NCBI GenBank assembly: GCA_016285355.1
Contig: JAEEQP010000007.1
Location: 43,111-107,110 of the forward strand
DNA from: Bacteroidales bacterium
GTDB taxonomy: Bacteria; Bacteroidota; Bacteroidia; Bacteroidales; F082
DNA length: 64,000 nt
Direction: 5' to 3'
Shown here in pieces: positions 53,439 to 61,365 of the stretch (position 1 is its first letter; each line of letters begins with the position of its first letter). The position numbers were made by a program, and so were the translations under genes. The notes below the pieces were generated by a model. The model saw only the letters and a program-made list of their open reading frames with translations. It did no database searches and was not told the origin of the DNA.

Positions 53439-54947
53439 TTATTTCTTTAATGTAATCCGGAAGGTCGTCCCTTCGCCCACCACGGAAGACTTCACGAAAA
53501 TCTTACCCTTGTGGTAGTCCTCAATGATGCGCTTGGCCAACGAAAGGCCGAGACCCCAACCGCGTTTCTTGCTGGTGAATCCAGGGTTGAACACTTGATT
53601 GATTTTCGATTTCGGGATGCCCTTGCCGGTGTCGCTCAGGTCAATGTGGATGTGGTCGCCGTCGTCGATGAGGTCGAGGGTGATTTTGCCCTTGTCGCCC
53701 ATGGCGTCGATGGAGTTCTTGGTTAGGTTTTCGAGTACCCAGCGGAATAACGAAGGAATCAAAGGCATGACCAGTTCACCCTCAGGCAGGTTGATTTCAA
53801 ACTCAAACTTCTTGGAGAACCGTTTCTGCAGGTAGTCCATCGTATCGCGGATGAGGTAATTGATGTCGGTGGGCTCAGGTGTTGGCACGGAGCCGATTTT
53901 CGAGAAGCGGTCAGTGACGATTTGCAGCCGCTCGATGTCTTTCTCCATCTCGTGCGTGCCTACAAAGGGCTCTTCCTGCATCTTCAACAGCTCAATCCAA
54001 CCCATCAGCGAGGAAAGGGGAGTGCCCAACTGGTGTGCAGTCTCTTTGGCCATACCAGCCCACACTTGGTTTTGTTCTGAACGCCTTGCATAGCTGAAGA
54101 GCAGGTAGGCGATGAGCAGGAATAGGGCGAATACAACAAATTGGATGACAGGGTAGTAGCGCATCTGTTGCACCAAGTCGGTGGTGCGGTAGAAGATGGT
54201 GGCCTTGCCCTTGTTCATAAACTCGATTTGCAGCGGCTCGTTCTCGTTACGCATGATGGCCAACTGTTGCTTGACATAGTTGGTGTCCTGCATCATGAGT
54301 GAGTCGAGGTTGCCAAAGCTGAGGATTTGTGTTTGTTCTTCGTTGGTGACAATGACAGGCACACCCATGGAGTTGAGTGTGATTTCCTCCATGAAGTGAT
54401 CGCTCATGTCTTCCAAAACGGCTTTCAAGTCGGTGTAAATCCGCGATTCGTTATAATAAAGGTATTGCACGATACCATAGCCTGGGTCGATTTTGATGGG
54501 TGGAAACTTGGAGTAGGCGCGTCGCATCTCAGCATCGAAGACCGTTTTCCCCTCTTGTTCGGGAGGCAGGTTGTTAGACGAAACAATGTTGTTTTTTTCG
54601 TCGGTAAGTACCAATGGGATGCTGATGTTTTTGCGGATGATGTCGACGTAAATGGCTGTGTTCTCGTTGGATGAGATGTCCATAATGCGGCGGTAGGCAT
54701 TGGCCAACAACTCGACACGAAGTTGTTCCTGTTCACTTACCTTATTGAAAAAGTCCTCCGTCGACTTCATCATCACAGCATGTTGCTCCATGGCGGCGGC
54801 CCACATTTTCACTTGCTTAATCTCCTGTTCGCCAATGGATTTCACAAGGTGGTTGGTGTACCACAATGATGCACCAATTAGGAGCAAGGCGATAATCGCC
54901 AAAGCCCATTTCCAACGTTTTTTGTTTGTATAGAGGTTCGTTTTCAC
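53439..54947 (-). CDS. Sensor histidine kinase
   Basis: This 502-residue membrane sensor kinase starts at GTG 54947 (no better ATG in frame). Two membrane helices (about 13-30 and 264-285) enclose a periplasmic sensor region. The H-box WAGMAKETAHQLGTPLSS has phospho-acceptor His305. Catalytic boxes follow: N-box LENLTKNSIDAM, DTGKGIPKSKI, and GWGLGLSLAKRI. Unusually, no response-regulator gene is adjacent, so its partner is encoded elsewhere. Ligand unknown. Confidence 0.92.
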   Translation of the reverse strand: MKTNLYTNKKRWKWALAIIALLLIGASLWYTNHLVKSIGEQEIKQVKMWAAAMEQHAVMMKSTEDFFNKVSEQEQLRVELLANAYRRIMDISSNENTAIYVDIIRKNISIPLVLTDEKNNIVSSNNLPPEQEGKTVFDAEMRRAYSKFPPIKIDPGYGIVQYLYYNESRIYTDLKAVLEDMSDHFMEEITLNSMGVPVIVTNEEQTQILSFGNLDSLMMQDTNYVKQQLAIMRNENEPLQIEFMNKGKATIFYRTTDLVQQMRYYPVIQFVVFALFLLIAYLLFSYARRSEQNQVWAGMAKETAHQLGTPLSSLMGWIELLKMQEEPFVGTHEMEKDIERLQIVTDRFSKIGSVPTPEPTDINYLIRDTMDYLQKRFSKKFEFEINLPEGELVMPLIPSLFRWVLENLTKNSIDAMGDKGKITLDLIDDGDHIHIDLSDTGKGIPKSKINQVFNPGFTSKKRGWGLGLSLAKRIIEDYHKGKIFVKSSVVGEGTTFRITLKK

Positions 54948-54983
54948 GTATTCAAAAACGGAATCAATCCAAAATTATTATAT

Positions 54984-55514
54984 CTATAACAACTGTGTCA
55001 GGTCATAATACATGGTCACAGTTTCTTTTTCTTGATTCGTCAATTCGCTTGGCTTTAAGAATTTAAAACCGTTTTTCTGATAAAAAGGAACGGCTGACCA
55101 TAGGGCATCTACTGTGATGAAGGCGCATCCGGTACGGTTGTTGGTGATGAAAGTATCCTTGACGAAATTGATGATAAGTCTTCCTAAATGCTCATTTTGA
55201 TGATGTATGTTGACTCCTAATCTTCCGATTTTTACAGCTGGATAATCACTTCTATGTTTACTGTGTGGGAATTCCTTCTTGATTTTACGCCATGTAGCTT
55301 TATCGCTTTCGTTGATGGAGATTCTATCGTTTGAAACGGAGAAAAAAGCAAGTAGTTCGGTTTCATCTTCCAATAAATAAGTCACTGCAAGCAAATGGCT
55401 GGCGTATTGTTTTGCATCATTTAGGAGAAAATCATTCAAATCGACGTTGCCACAATCGAAGGGTTTTAAAACATAATCTTGTGTCAACCTGACAATTCTG
55501 CGGTTGTTTTGCAT
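54984..55514 (-). CDS. GNAT-family acetyltransferase, possible toxin of a GNAT pair
   Basis: Starting at ATG 55514, 176 residues. The GNAT motif A region is VKIGRLGVNIHHQNEHLGRLIINFVKD, and the C-terminal motif is VPFYQKNGFKFL. The N-terminal half (VDLNDFLLNDAKQYASHLLAVTYLL) is typical of the toxin-type GNATs (TacT/AtaT-like) that acetylate aminoacyl-tRNA. A 52-residue gene ends 10 bases upstream of its start, the layout of a GNAT toxin-antitoxin pair. The toxin role is inference from family and layout. Confidence 0.8.
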   Translation of the reverse strand: MQNNRRIVRLTQDYVLKPFDCGNVDLNDFLLNDAKQYASHLLAVTYLLEDETELLAFFSVSNDRISINESDKATWRKIKKEFPHSKHRSDYPAVKIGRLGVNIHHQNEHLGRLIINFVKDTFITNNRTGCAFITVDALWSAVPFYQKNGFKFLKPSELTNQEKETVTMYYDLTQLL

Positions 55515-55524
55515 GGTGTATCCG

Positions 55525-55683
55525 TTAAAATGCAAAAGTCAACAATGAACGGATGAAGTCGGCATCCGCCTTTATACGCTTTTTCTCTTCTTCCGATGCT
55601 TTTTCTCCTTTTTCCATTTCAGCAAAAAAGGCATAAGCATCTTCTCCCTCAAGCACAGGTGTGGCTTCTATTGGTTTTGCCAT
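55525..55683 (-). CDS. Small partner protein of the GNAT gene (candidate antitoxin)
   Basis: This 52-residue gene starts at ATG 55683 and stops at 55525. It begins MAKPIEATPVLEGEDAYAFF, followed by an acidic/lysine-rich helix (EMEKGEKASEEEKKRIKADA), and ends DFIRSLLTFAF. A minus-strand -7 box lies at 55712-55719. The size, charge and tight coupling (10-base gap) to the GNAT gene fit an antitoxin or chaperone-like partner known beside such GNATs in Bacteroidetes. Confidence 0.7.
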   Translation of the reverse strand: MAKPIEATPVLEGEDAYAFFAEMEKGEKASEEEKKRIKADADFIRSLLTFAF

Positions 55684-55711
55684 AGCTATATCCTTTTAGT
55701 TGTTTTCGTTG

Positions 55712-55719
55712 CAAAAATA
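55712..55719 (-). promoter_or_regulatory. -7 element of the GNAT pair
   Basis: On the minus strand this reads TATTTTTG, 29 bases upstream of the 52-codon gene. Confidence 0.6.
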
Positions 55720-55745
55720 CACATTTATTGCAAAATAGCAACAAT

Positions 55746-57266
55746 TTAGATTTTTTTCCTCATTCGCCCGACAGGAATCCCTAATTGTTCCCGATATTTC
55801 GCCACAGTGCGCCGTGCGATGGGATAGCCTTTCTCCTTCAGCACAAACATCAGCTGCTCGTCGGTCATGGGGTTGGCTTTGTCTTCATTATCAACAGCAT
55901 CCTTCAGGATTTTCTTGATTTCGCGGGTCGAGACTTCCTCGCCTTCATCGTTGGTGATGCCTTCGCTGAAGAAGAACTTTAACAGATGGGTGCCGTAAGG
56001 TGTCTGCACATATTTGCTGTTGGCCACGCGTGAAATAGTGGAGATGTCGAGTCCAACCTTGTCGGCCACATCCTTCAGAATCATGGGCTTGAGTTTGGTT
56101 TCGTCGCCGGTGAGGAAATACTCTTCTTGGAGGTCGACGATGGCTTTCATGGTGACATATAAGGTGTTCTGCCTTTGGTTGATGGCGTCGATGAACCACT
56201 TAGCCGCATCGATTTTCTGTTTCACAAACTGCACGGCTTCCTGCTTGTTGCGGTTGTCCTTGCTATTCGAGAACTCTTCCAGCATTTTGATATACTGTTT
56301 GCTGACATGCAGTTCAGGGGTGTTGCGGCCATCTAACGAAAGTTCCACCTTTCCGTCTCTGACAAAGACGAAGAAGTCAGGTGTGATGTAATGGATGTTT
56401 TTCGTGCCTGAGCTGGAGGCATCGGCAGGCTTAGGGTTGAGTTTCAGAATCTCGTCCAAGGCAGCTTTCAGCTCGCGGTTGCTGACTTCCAACTTCTTGG
56501 AAATCTTGTCGTAATGCTTCTTGGTGAACTCTTCAAAGAAGTCCTTGACGATGGTGAAGGAAAGGCTGTAGTCTTTATGGAAAGGATTGTCTTCCTGGAG
56601 CCTTTTCAGTTGTATCAACAGACATTCCTGCAAATCGCGGGCAGCAATGCCGGGCGGGTCGAGTTCCTGCACGATTTTGAGTACCTCGGCAACTTCTTCT
56701 TCGGTGGCAGCGAGGTTCATGGTGAAGAGCAGGTCGTCGGCGATGTTCGGGACAGGACGGTTGAGGTAGCCGTTATCGTCAAGGTTGCCGATGATGTATT
56801 CCCCGATTTGCAGTTGCTTCTCCGTCAGGTCGTGATACGCAAGTTGCTGGTTCAGATAGTCTTGAAAAGTCTCCTCGTTGACGATAGGTGCTTCGTAGGC
56901 CTCATCGTCGCTACTGTAGTTGTTGGCTTGCAGCTTGTAGGAATAATCATCGCGGTCTTCTTCAGGCAGGTAGTCGTTGATGTCAAATTCGTCGTCCTTG
57001 CTGAAATTGACTTCGTCATCGTTGTAATCGTCGTTTTCCCCATTGTCGCCGTCGTCGGCGATGGGTTCGTTGTCGTCAACGGTTGGCTCGTTGTCTTCAT
57101 AATCGTTCTCACGGGTGTCTTCCAAGGCGGGGTTGATTTCCATCTCCTCCTTGATGCGTTGTTCGAGTTCGATTAAAGGCAGCTGCAACAGCTTCATCAG
57201 CTGGATCTGCTGTGGCGACAGCTTTAGTTCCTGTCGCTGGGTTTGAGTCAATCGTTGATTAGGCAT
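55746..57266 (-). CDS. rpoN: RNA polymerase sigma-54 factor
   Basis: Sigma-54 directs RNA polymerase to -24/-12 promoters that need an enhancer-binding ATPase. The 506-residue protein has region I (QELKLSPQQIQLMKLLQLP), an acidic region II (about 50-120), the core-binding domain, and the RpoN box RRTVAKYREQLGIP near the C-terminus. No enhancer-binding activator gene was found in the window. Heptanucleotide repeats occupy the 120 bases before its start, between it and asnS. Confidence 0.95.
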   Translation of the reverse strand: MPNQRLTQTQRQELKLSPQQIQLMKLLQLPLIELEQRIKEEMEINPALEDTRENDYEDNEPTVDDNEPIADDGDNGENDDYNDDEVNFSKDDEFDINDYLPEEDRDDYSYKLQANNYSSDDEAYEAPIVNEETFQDYLNQQLAYHDLTEKQLQIGEYIIGNLDDNGYLNRPVPNIADDLLFTMNLAATEEEVAEVLKIVQELDPPGIAARDLQECLLIQLKRLQEDNPFHKDYSLSFTIVKDFFEEFTKKHYDKISKKLEVSNRELKAALDEILKLNPKPADASSSGTKNIHYITPDFFVFVRDGKVELSLDGRNTPELHVSKQYIKMLEEFSNSKDNRNKQEAVQFVKQKIDAAKWFIDAINQRQNTLYVTMKAIVDLQEEYFLTGDETKLKPMILKDVADKVGLDISTISRVANSKYVQTPYGTHLLKFFFSEGITNDEGEEVSTREIKKILKDAVDNEDKANPMTDEQLMFVLKEKGYPIARRTVAKYREQLGIPVGRMRKKI

Positions 57267-57278
57267 TTTGTTGGGATT

Positions 57279-57385
57279 TGGGACTTAAGGACTTGGGACT
57301 TAGGACTTAAAACTTAGGACTTAGGACTTAGGACTTGGGACCGTCTTCCATCCTTTGTCCTTTGTCTTCTGTCCTCCGTCTTCCG
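57279..57385 (+). repeat. Heptanucleotide (GGACTTA) and related 7-mer microsatellite
   Basis: GGACTTA-type units repeat about eight times (to near 57340), then a second 7-mer type (CTTTGTC/CTTCCGTC-like) continues to 57385. They lie in the leader of rpoN on the minus strand, just after the asnS stop. Confidence 0.8.
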
Positions 57386-58825
57386 TCAATATAGACAATT
57401 TTTCGGTGTACGCGGGAACGGAATGACATCACGAATATTCGTCATGCCGGTGATGAAAAGCAACAGACGCTCGAAGCCAAGGCCATAGCCTGAGTGCGGC
57501 ACCGAGCCGAATCGGCGGCTATCCAAATACCAGTCCATTGAAGCCTCGGGGATACCGACTTCGTGCATGCGGTCGAGCAGCTTGTTGATGTCGGTCTCAC
57601 GCTCGGAACCGCCAATAATCTCACCGATGCCCGGGAAGAGCACATCCATAGCGCGGACGGTCTTGCCGTCTTCGTTCTGCTTCATGTAGAAGGCTTTGAT
57701 TTCCTTCGGGTAGTCGGTCAGGATGACAGGCTTCTTAAAGTGCTTCTCGACGAGGTAACGCTCGTGCTCCGATTGCAAATCAACGCCCCAACCGTTCACA
57801 GGATACTGGAACTTGCCCTTCTTGTTGTAGTTGGAGTTGCGCAGGATGTCAATGGCCTCGGTGTAGGTCAGGCGGACAAACTCATGTTCCAACACAAAGT
57901 GCAGCTTGCTAATGAGCTCCATCGACTTCTCTTCTTCCTTCTTGCCCTTTTCTTCTTCCTGCAAACGCTTGCTGAGGAATTGGAGGTCGTCCATGTTGTT
58001 GTCCAAAGCGTACTGAATCAAGTACTTCAGCATCTCTTCGGCCAAGTCCATGTTGTCGTTAATGTCGTAGAAAGCCATCTCAGGCTCAATCATCCAGAAC
58101 TCGGCCAAGTGGCGCGTAGTGTTGGAGTTTTCGGCACGGAAGGTGGGACCGAAGGTATAAATCTTGCCCAAGGCCGTGGCGGCCAACTCACCTTCCAACT
58201 GACCTGAAACGGTGAGGTTGGTCGATTTGCCGAAGAAGTCCTGCTTGTAGTCGATGTTGCCTTGCTCGTCACGAGGGATGTTATTGAGGTCAAGGGTGGT
58301 CACTTGGAACATCTCGCCCGCACCTTCAGCATCTGAGGCGGTGATGAGCGGGGTGTGGACATTGTAGAAACCTCTCTCAGTAAAGAACTTGTGGATGGCG
58401 AATACCATGGCGTGGCGCAGGCGCATCACGGCACCGAATGTGTTAGTGCGGAAACGCAGGTGGGCGATGTCGCGCAGGAACTCCAAGGAGTGTTTCTTGG
58501 GTTGCAGCGGGTATTCATCGGGGTTGGCGGGACCGAACAGTCCAATCTCCTTCACGGAGAGCTCCACGGCCTGACCGCTACCCATAGAAGCGACCAAAAC
58601 ACCCTTGGCCCAAAGGGATGCACCAGCGTGCATCAAGGCCAAATTCTCTTCGGGGATGACATTCAGGTCAATGACCAATTGTAGGTTGTTGATGGTGGAG
58701 CCGTCGTTAAGGGCGATGAAGGCCACGTTTTTGCTGCCGCGCTTGTTGCGCACCCAGCCCATTACAGTAATCTCATTGTCAGAGGCTTGCATCTGCAAGG
58801 CTTGCTTGATTTCTACTCTTTTCAC
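57386..58825 (-). CDS. asnS: Asparaginyl-tRNA synthetase
   Basis: This class II synthetase charges tRNA-Asn. The best start is GTG 58825 ([10 protein letters not shown]...), which gives the usual N-terminal OB-fold ([19 protein letters not shown]) and 479 residues; the upstream in-frame extension to 58915 has no family resemblance. Motif 2 is [22 protein letters not shown], motif 3 [15 protein letters not shown]. An extra Lys/Glu-rich stretch ([17 protein letters not shown]) sits in the middle. Convergence is absent: rpoN follows in the same direction. Confidence 0.95.
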   Translation of the reverse strand: MKRVEIKQALQMQASDNEITVMGWVRNKRGSKNVAFIALNDGSTINNLQLVIDLNVIPEENLALMHAGASLWAKGVLVASMGSGQAVELSVKEIGLFGPANPDEYPLQPKKHSLEFLRDIAHLRFRTNTFGAVMRLRHAMVFAIHKFFTERGFYNVHTPLITASDAEGAGEMFQVTTLDLNNIPRDEQGNIDYKQDFFGKSTNLTVSGQLEGELAATALGKIYTFGPTFRAENSNTTRHLAEFWMIEPEMAFYDINDNMDLAEEMLKYLIQYALDNNMDDLQFLSKRLQEEEKGKKEEEKSMELISKLHFVLEHEFVRLTYTEAIDILRNSNYNKKGKFQYPVNGWGVDLQSEHERYLVEKHFKKPVILTDYPKEIKAFYMKQNEDGKTVRAMDVLFPGIGEIIGGSERETDINKLLDRMHEVGIPEASMDWYLDSRRFGSVPHSGYGLGFERLLLFITGMTNIRDVIPFPRTPKNCLY

Positions 58826-58910
58826 TTTATGATGATTTTTATTTGTTGCTTGATTTGTAATCAAACTGCAAAGTAACGAAAAAAAATGCAATGGTTCGTA
58901 AAAAATGCTG

Positions 58911-58918
58911 TACATTTG
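58911..58918 (+). promoter_or_regulatory. -7 element of the Y1 transposase gene
   Basis: TACATTTG at 58911-58918, only 9 bases before the ATG at 58927, so the transcript would be essentially leaderless. A similar AAAAATGCTACATTTGCCAT stretch precedes the lipoprotein gene at 63434. Confidence 0.5.
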
Positions 58919-58926
58919 CCATCGTT

Positions 58927-59382
58927 ATGGCGAACACCTACACACAATTGAACACGCACATTGTTTTTCATACGAAAAGCACAGGTATTATCATGCGTGA
59001 CGAGGATTTAGAGCGCGTGTTTCAATATATTGGTGGCATTATCCGTGAAGAAGGCGCGATTCCATTTGCTGTGGGCGGTGTGGCTGACCATATTCATATT
59101 TTGACGACGTTGCCAAAAAACATGAGCCTTGCGGATTTTATGCGTGTTATCAAAGCGAATAGCAGCAAATGGTTGAGGCGATTGGATTCATATTATGAAT
59201 CATTTAGATGGCAGGATGGTTATGGTGCTTTCAGTGTCAGTCCGTCGGTGATGAAACGGACGACACATTACATCCTTACACAGGCGGAACATCATAAAAC
59301 GAAAACATATCATGATGAATATTGTGAGATTTTGGATGCCTATGGAATTGAATATGATGAACGGTATGTGTTTGGTGATTAA
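58927..59382 (+). CDS. Y1 (HUH) transposase, REP-associated / IS200-like
   Basis: This 151-residue enzyme of the Y1_Tnp superfamily makes single-strand cuts at hairpins. The HUH motif HIH is at 55-57 (VADHIHILTTLP), and the catalytic tyrosine is probably Tyr115 (THYILTQAEHHKT). Nearly all of the family's conserved core (WQDGYGAFSVS) is present, so it looks intact. No accessory TnpB and no clear IS ends are visible, which fits a RAYT, a domesticated relative that spreads REP-type palindromes. A palindrome (CCCATATGGG) and a 59-bp repeat follow within 115 bases. Confidence 0.85.
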   Translation: MANTYTQLNTHIVFHTKSTGIIMRDEDLERVFQYIGGIIREEGAIPFAVGGVADHIHILTTLPKNMSLADFMRVIKANSSKWLRRLDSYYESFRWQDGYGAFSVSPSVMKRTTHYILTQAEHHKTKTYHDEYCEILDAYGIEYDERYVFGD

Positions 59383-59395
59383 TGTTATTCTGTCG

Positions 59396-59405
59396 CCCAT
59401 ATGGG
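59396..59405 (+). repeat. Short palindrome after the Y1 transposase gene
   Basis: CCCATATGGG lies 14 bases after the transposase stop, in the position expected for a REP-type hairpin recognised by such enzymes. Confidence 0.4.
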
Positions 59406-59435
59406 GCTCTATTGGAATTATTTCGTTGTTTGTCG

Positions 59436-59494
59436 GCAGGAGTTCCATTCCATTTCACAACCTGCCTAATATCTGTCGTCACTATGTGACTTTG
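59436..59494 (-). repeat. 59-bp repeat beside the Y1 transposase, copy 1
   Basis: The minus-strand reading begins CAAAGTCACATAGTGACGAC and ends GGAACTCCTGC. Copy 2 at 60003-60061 is in opposite orientation; about four in five bases agree, with no gaps. It contains GTCAC/GTGAC hairpin arms. Confidence 0.8.
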
Positions 59495-59513
59495 AGGGGT
59501 AAATAGATTGAAA

Positions 59514-61112
59514 ATGAACATAATACTAAAACAATGGACGATTGAGGACAAAGTTGAATTAATAGCTTTGTGCAATGCTGTTGACAGAACCTATTTGTCG
59601 GATAGATTACCATATCCTTATTCGGATGCTGATGCGGATTGGTGGATGGAAATGGTTGAATTGAATGAAGGTAAAACGGGAATTTTCAGGGCCATTGTTG
59701 TGGATGGAAGAATTGTTGGGAGCATTTCTGTGGAATGTGATGGGAATAGTCGTGGCAGAGGTGAAATTGGTTATATGTTGAGCACAGACTATTGGTCGAG
59801 AGGCATTGCTACAAAGGCCGTTTCGCAAATTTGCAAAATTGCATTTGAAAAATTGTCCGTTGATTGTATTGGCGCAAAAGTATACGAATCCAATATGGCT
59901 TCCGTGCGTGTTTTAGAGAAAAATGGCTTTGTGTACAATAGGATTTTGGATGAACCTAAATTGAAAAAAGGTGAGCATGATAATTTGCTTTTGTTTGATT
60001 TGCAAAGTCACGGAGTGACGACAGATACTAAGCAGGTGGTGAAGCGCAGCGGAACCCCTGCGTTCCCCCACAGCGATACCCCCATCATCCTCGCTGGCCC
60101 CTGCAGCATAGAAACCGAAGAACAGATAATAGCTACGGCCCAAGCTCTATCGAAAATCCCCGAAGTGAAAATGCTCCGAGGCGGCATCTGGAAACCCCGC
60201 ACCCGCCCCGATGCCTTCGAAGGCAGGGGAGAGCAAGGCCTCGTCTGGCTCCGCGAAGCGAAACAAGAGACAGGATTGCCCACCGCTACGGAAGTAGCCA
60301 CCCCTGAGCATGTCGAGTTAGCCTTAAAATACGATGTCGATGCGCTATGGATAGGTGCCCGCACAGTCGTCAATCCCTTCTCGGTACAGCAGCTGGCCGA
60401 TGCCTTGCAGGGTGTTGATATCCCCGTGTTCATCAAAAATCCTGTCTCACCTGATTTGAAGTTATGGATTGGCGCTTTCGAGCGTTTCCAAAAGGCGGGA
60501 TTGACTCAGTTGGCGGCTATTCATCGTGGCTTTGCCTATTATAAGGAGTCACCATATCGCAATTTCCCCATGTGGGAGATCCCAATAGAACTCACGCAAA
60601 GGTTGAATGTGCCTCTCATCACCGACGTGAGCCATATTTGCGGCAACCGCGAACTATTGCAAGCCACAGCACAAAAGGCTCTCGACCTCGCCACCGATGG
60701 ATTAATGATAGAATGCCACATCAACCCTGACGAGGCTTTGACGGATGCCAAGCAACAAATCACGCCAGAAGAATTGAAAACGCTTTTGTCCAACTTAACT
60801 TTCCGCTCCAAGCAGTCAGGCAATGTGGAGCGCGACTTGGCGGGACTCCGTGGAGAAATTGACGACATCGACAGCGAGCTGCTGCAACTGTTAGCCCGAC
60901 GTATGGAGGTCAGTGCGCAGATTGGGGAATACAAGAAACACAACAATGTCACTGTGGTGCAGATGGACCGCTGGAAGAAAATCCTTGCCGACCATGTGTC
61001 TACTGGTGCTGATTTAGGTCTGTCGCCTGAATTAATTACAGAAGTCTTCGAGGCCATCCATCAGGCATCCATTGAGCGACAGAGCCGCATCATGGAAGAC
61101 GGAAACGAATAA
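59514..61112 (+). CDS. Fusion: GNAT acetyltransferase + DAHP synthase + chorismate mutase
   Basis: ATG 59514 gives 532 residues. Residues 1 to about 163 are a GNAT (GEIGYMLSTDYWSRGIATKAV; ASVRVLEKNGF). A linker (164-184) is encoded by a repeat that occurs in inverted copy at 59436-59494. From about 188 (PIILAGPCSIETEEQI) to about 430 is a type I DAHP synthase of the Bacteroidetes fused form (RGGIWKPRTRPDAFEG; FIKNPVSPDLKLW; AAIHRGFAYY). The last about 90 residues are AroQ-type chorismate mutase (LRGEIDDIDSELLQLLARRM). The latter two catalyse the first shikimate step and chorismate to prephenate. The GNAT part has no known link to this pathway. Confidence 0.9.
   Translation: MNIILKQWTIEDKVELIALCNAVDRTYLSDRLPYPYSDADADWWMEMVELNEGKTGIFRAIVVDGRIVGSISVECDGNSRGRGEIGYMLSTDYWSRGIATKAVSQICKIAFEKLSVDCIGAKVYESNMASVRVLEKNGFVYNRILDEPKLKKGEHDNLLLFDLQSHGVTTDTKQVVKRSGTPAFPHSDTPIILAGPCSIETEEQIIATAQALSKIPEVKMLRGGIWKPRTRPDAFEGRGEQGLVWLREAKQETGLPTATEVATPEHVELALKYDVDALWIGARTVVNPFSVQQLADALQGVDIPVFIKNPVSPDLKLWIGAFERFQKAGLTQLAAIHRGFAYYKESPYRNFPMWEIPIELTQRLNVPLITDVSHICGNRELLQATAQKALDLATDGLMIECHINPDEALTDAKQQITPEELKTLLSNLTFRSKQSGNVERDLAGLRGEIDDIDSELLQLLARRMEVSAQIGEYKKHNNVTVVQMDRWKKILADHVSTGADLGLSPELITEVFEAIHQASIERQSRIMEDGNE
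60003..60061 (+). repeat. 59-bp repeat, copy 2, inside the GNAT-aroG fusion
   Basis: It begins CAAAGTCACGGAGTGACGAC and ends GGAACCCCTGC, continuing into a GGAAC/GTTCC hairpin. It is read in frame as QSHGVTTDTKQVVKRSGTPA and forms the junction between the GNAT and the DAHP synthase. Confidence 0.85.
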
Positions 61113-61132
61113 AGCCCGCCAAAGACGGGCCT
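61111..61132 (+). terminator. Terminator-like hairpin after the fusion gene
   Basis: AAGCCCG pairs with CGGGCCTT immediately at the stop. There is no long T run, so efficiency is uncertain. Confidence 0.5.
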
Positions 61133-61159
61133 TACCGATACACGCCACCGCGTATTTTG

Positions 61160-61184
61160 ATGCACCAAATTCAAATAGTATTAC
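61160..61184 (+). promoter_or_regulatory. 25-bp motif ATGCACCAAAT-N5-TAGTATTAC, copy 1
   Basis: The same two blocks with the same 5-base spacing recur at 63934-63958. It is non-coding in the gap before ahcY. Its role is unknown (operator, recombinase site or chance). Confidence 0.35.
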
Positions 61185-61336
61185 GATTACGCTGCAAAAG
61201 TACCCCAAGCTCGAAAACTGGGCAAGAAAAACCCTCTCCACTTTCTCAATATGTCTCAACAAATTTGAAATAATCTATTGAAAAACAATGAAATGAATAA
61301 TCTTTTATAGGCTGTTTTTCGTGTCAGGATTTTTTG

Positions 61337-61344
61337 TAATTTTG
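61337..61344 (+). promoter_or_regulatory. -7 element of ahcY
   Basis: TAATTTTG at 61337-61344, 22 bases before the ahcY ATG at 61366. Confidence 0.6.
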
Positions 61345-61365
61345 CCGTTCAAAATCAATAAGAAT

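Noticed and set aside
56514..57176. Plus-strand open frame opposite rpoN
   Set aside because: Val/Phe-rich antisense translation of the acidic region of sigma-54; no signal or domain.
57267..57385. Possible CRISPR array
   Set aside because: The 7-base units are contiguous without unique spacers, so it is a microsatellite.
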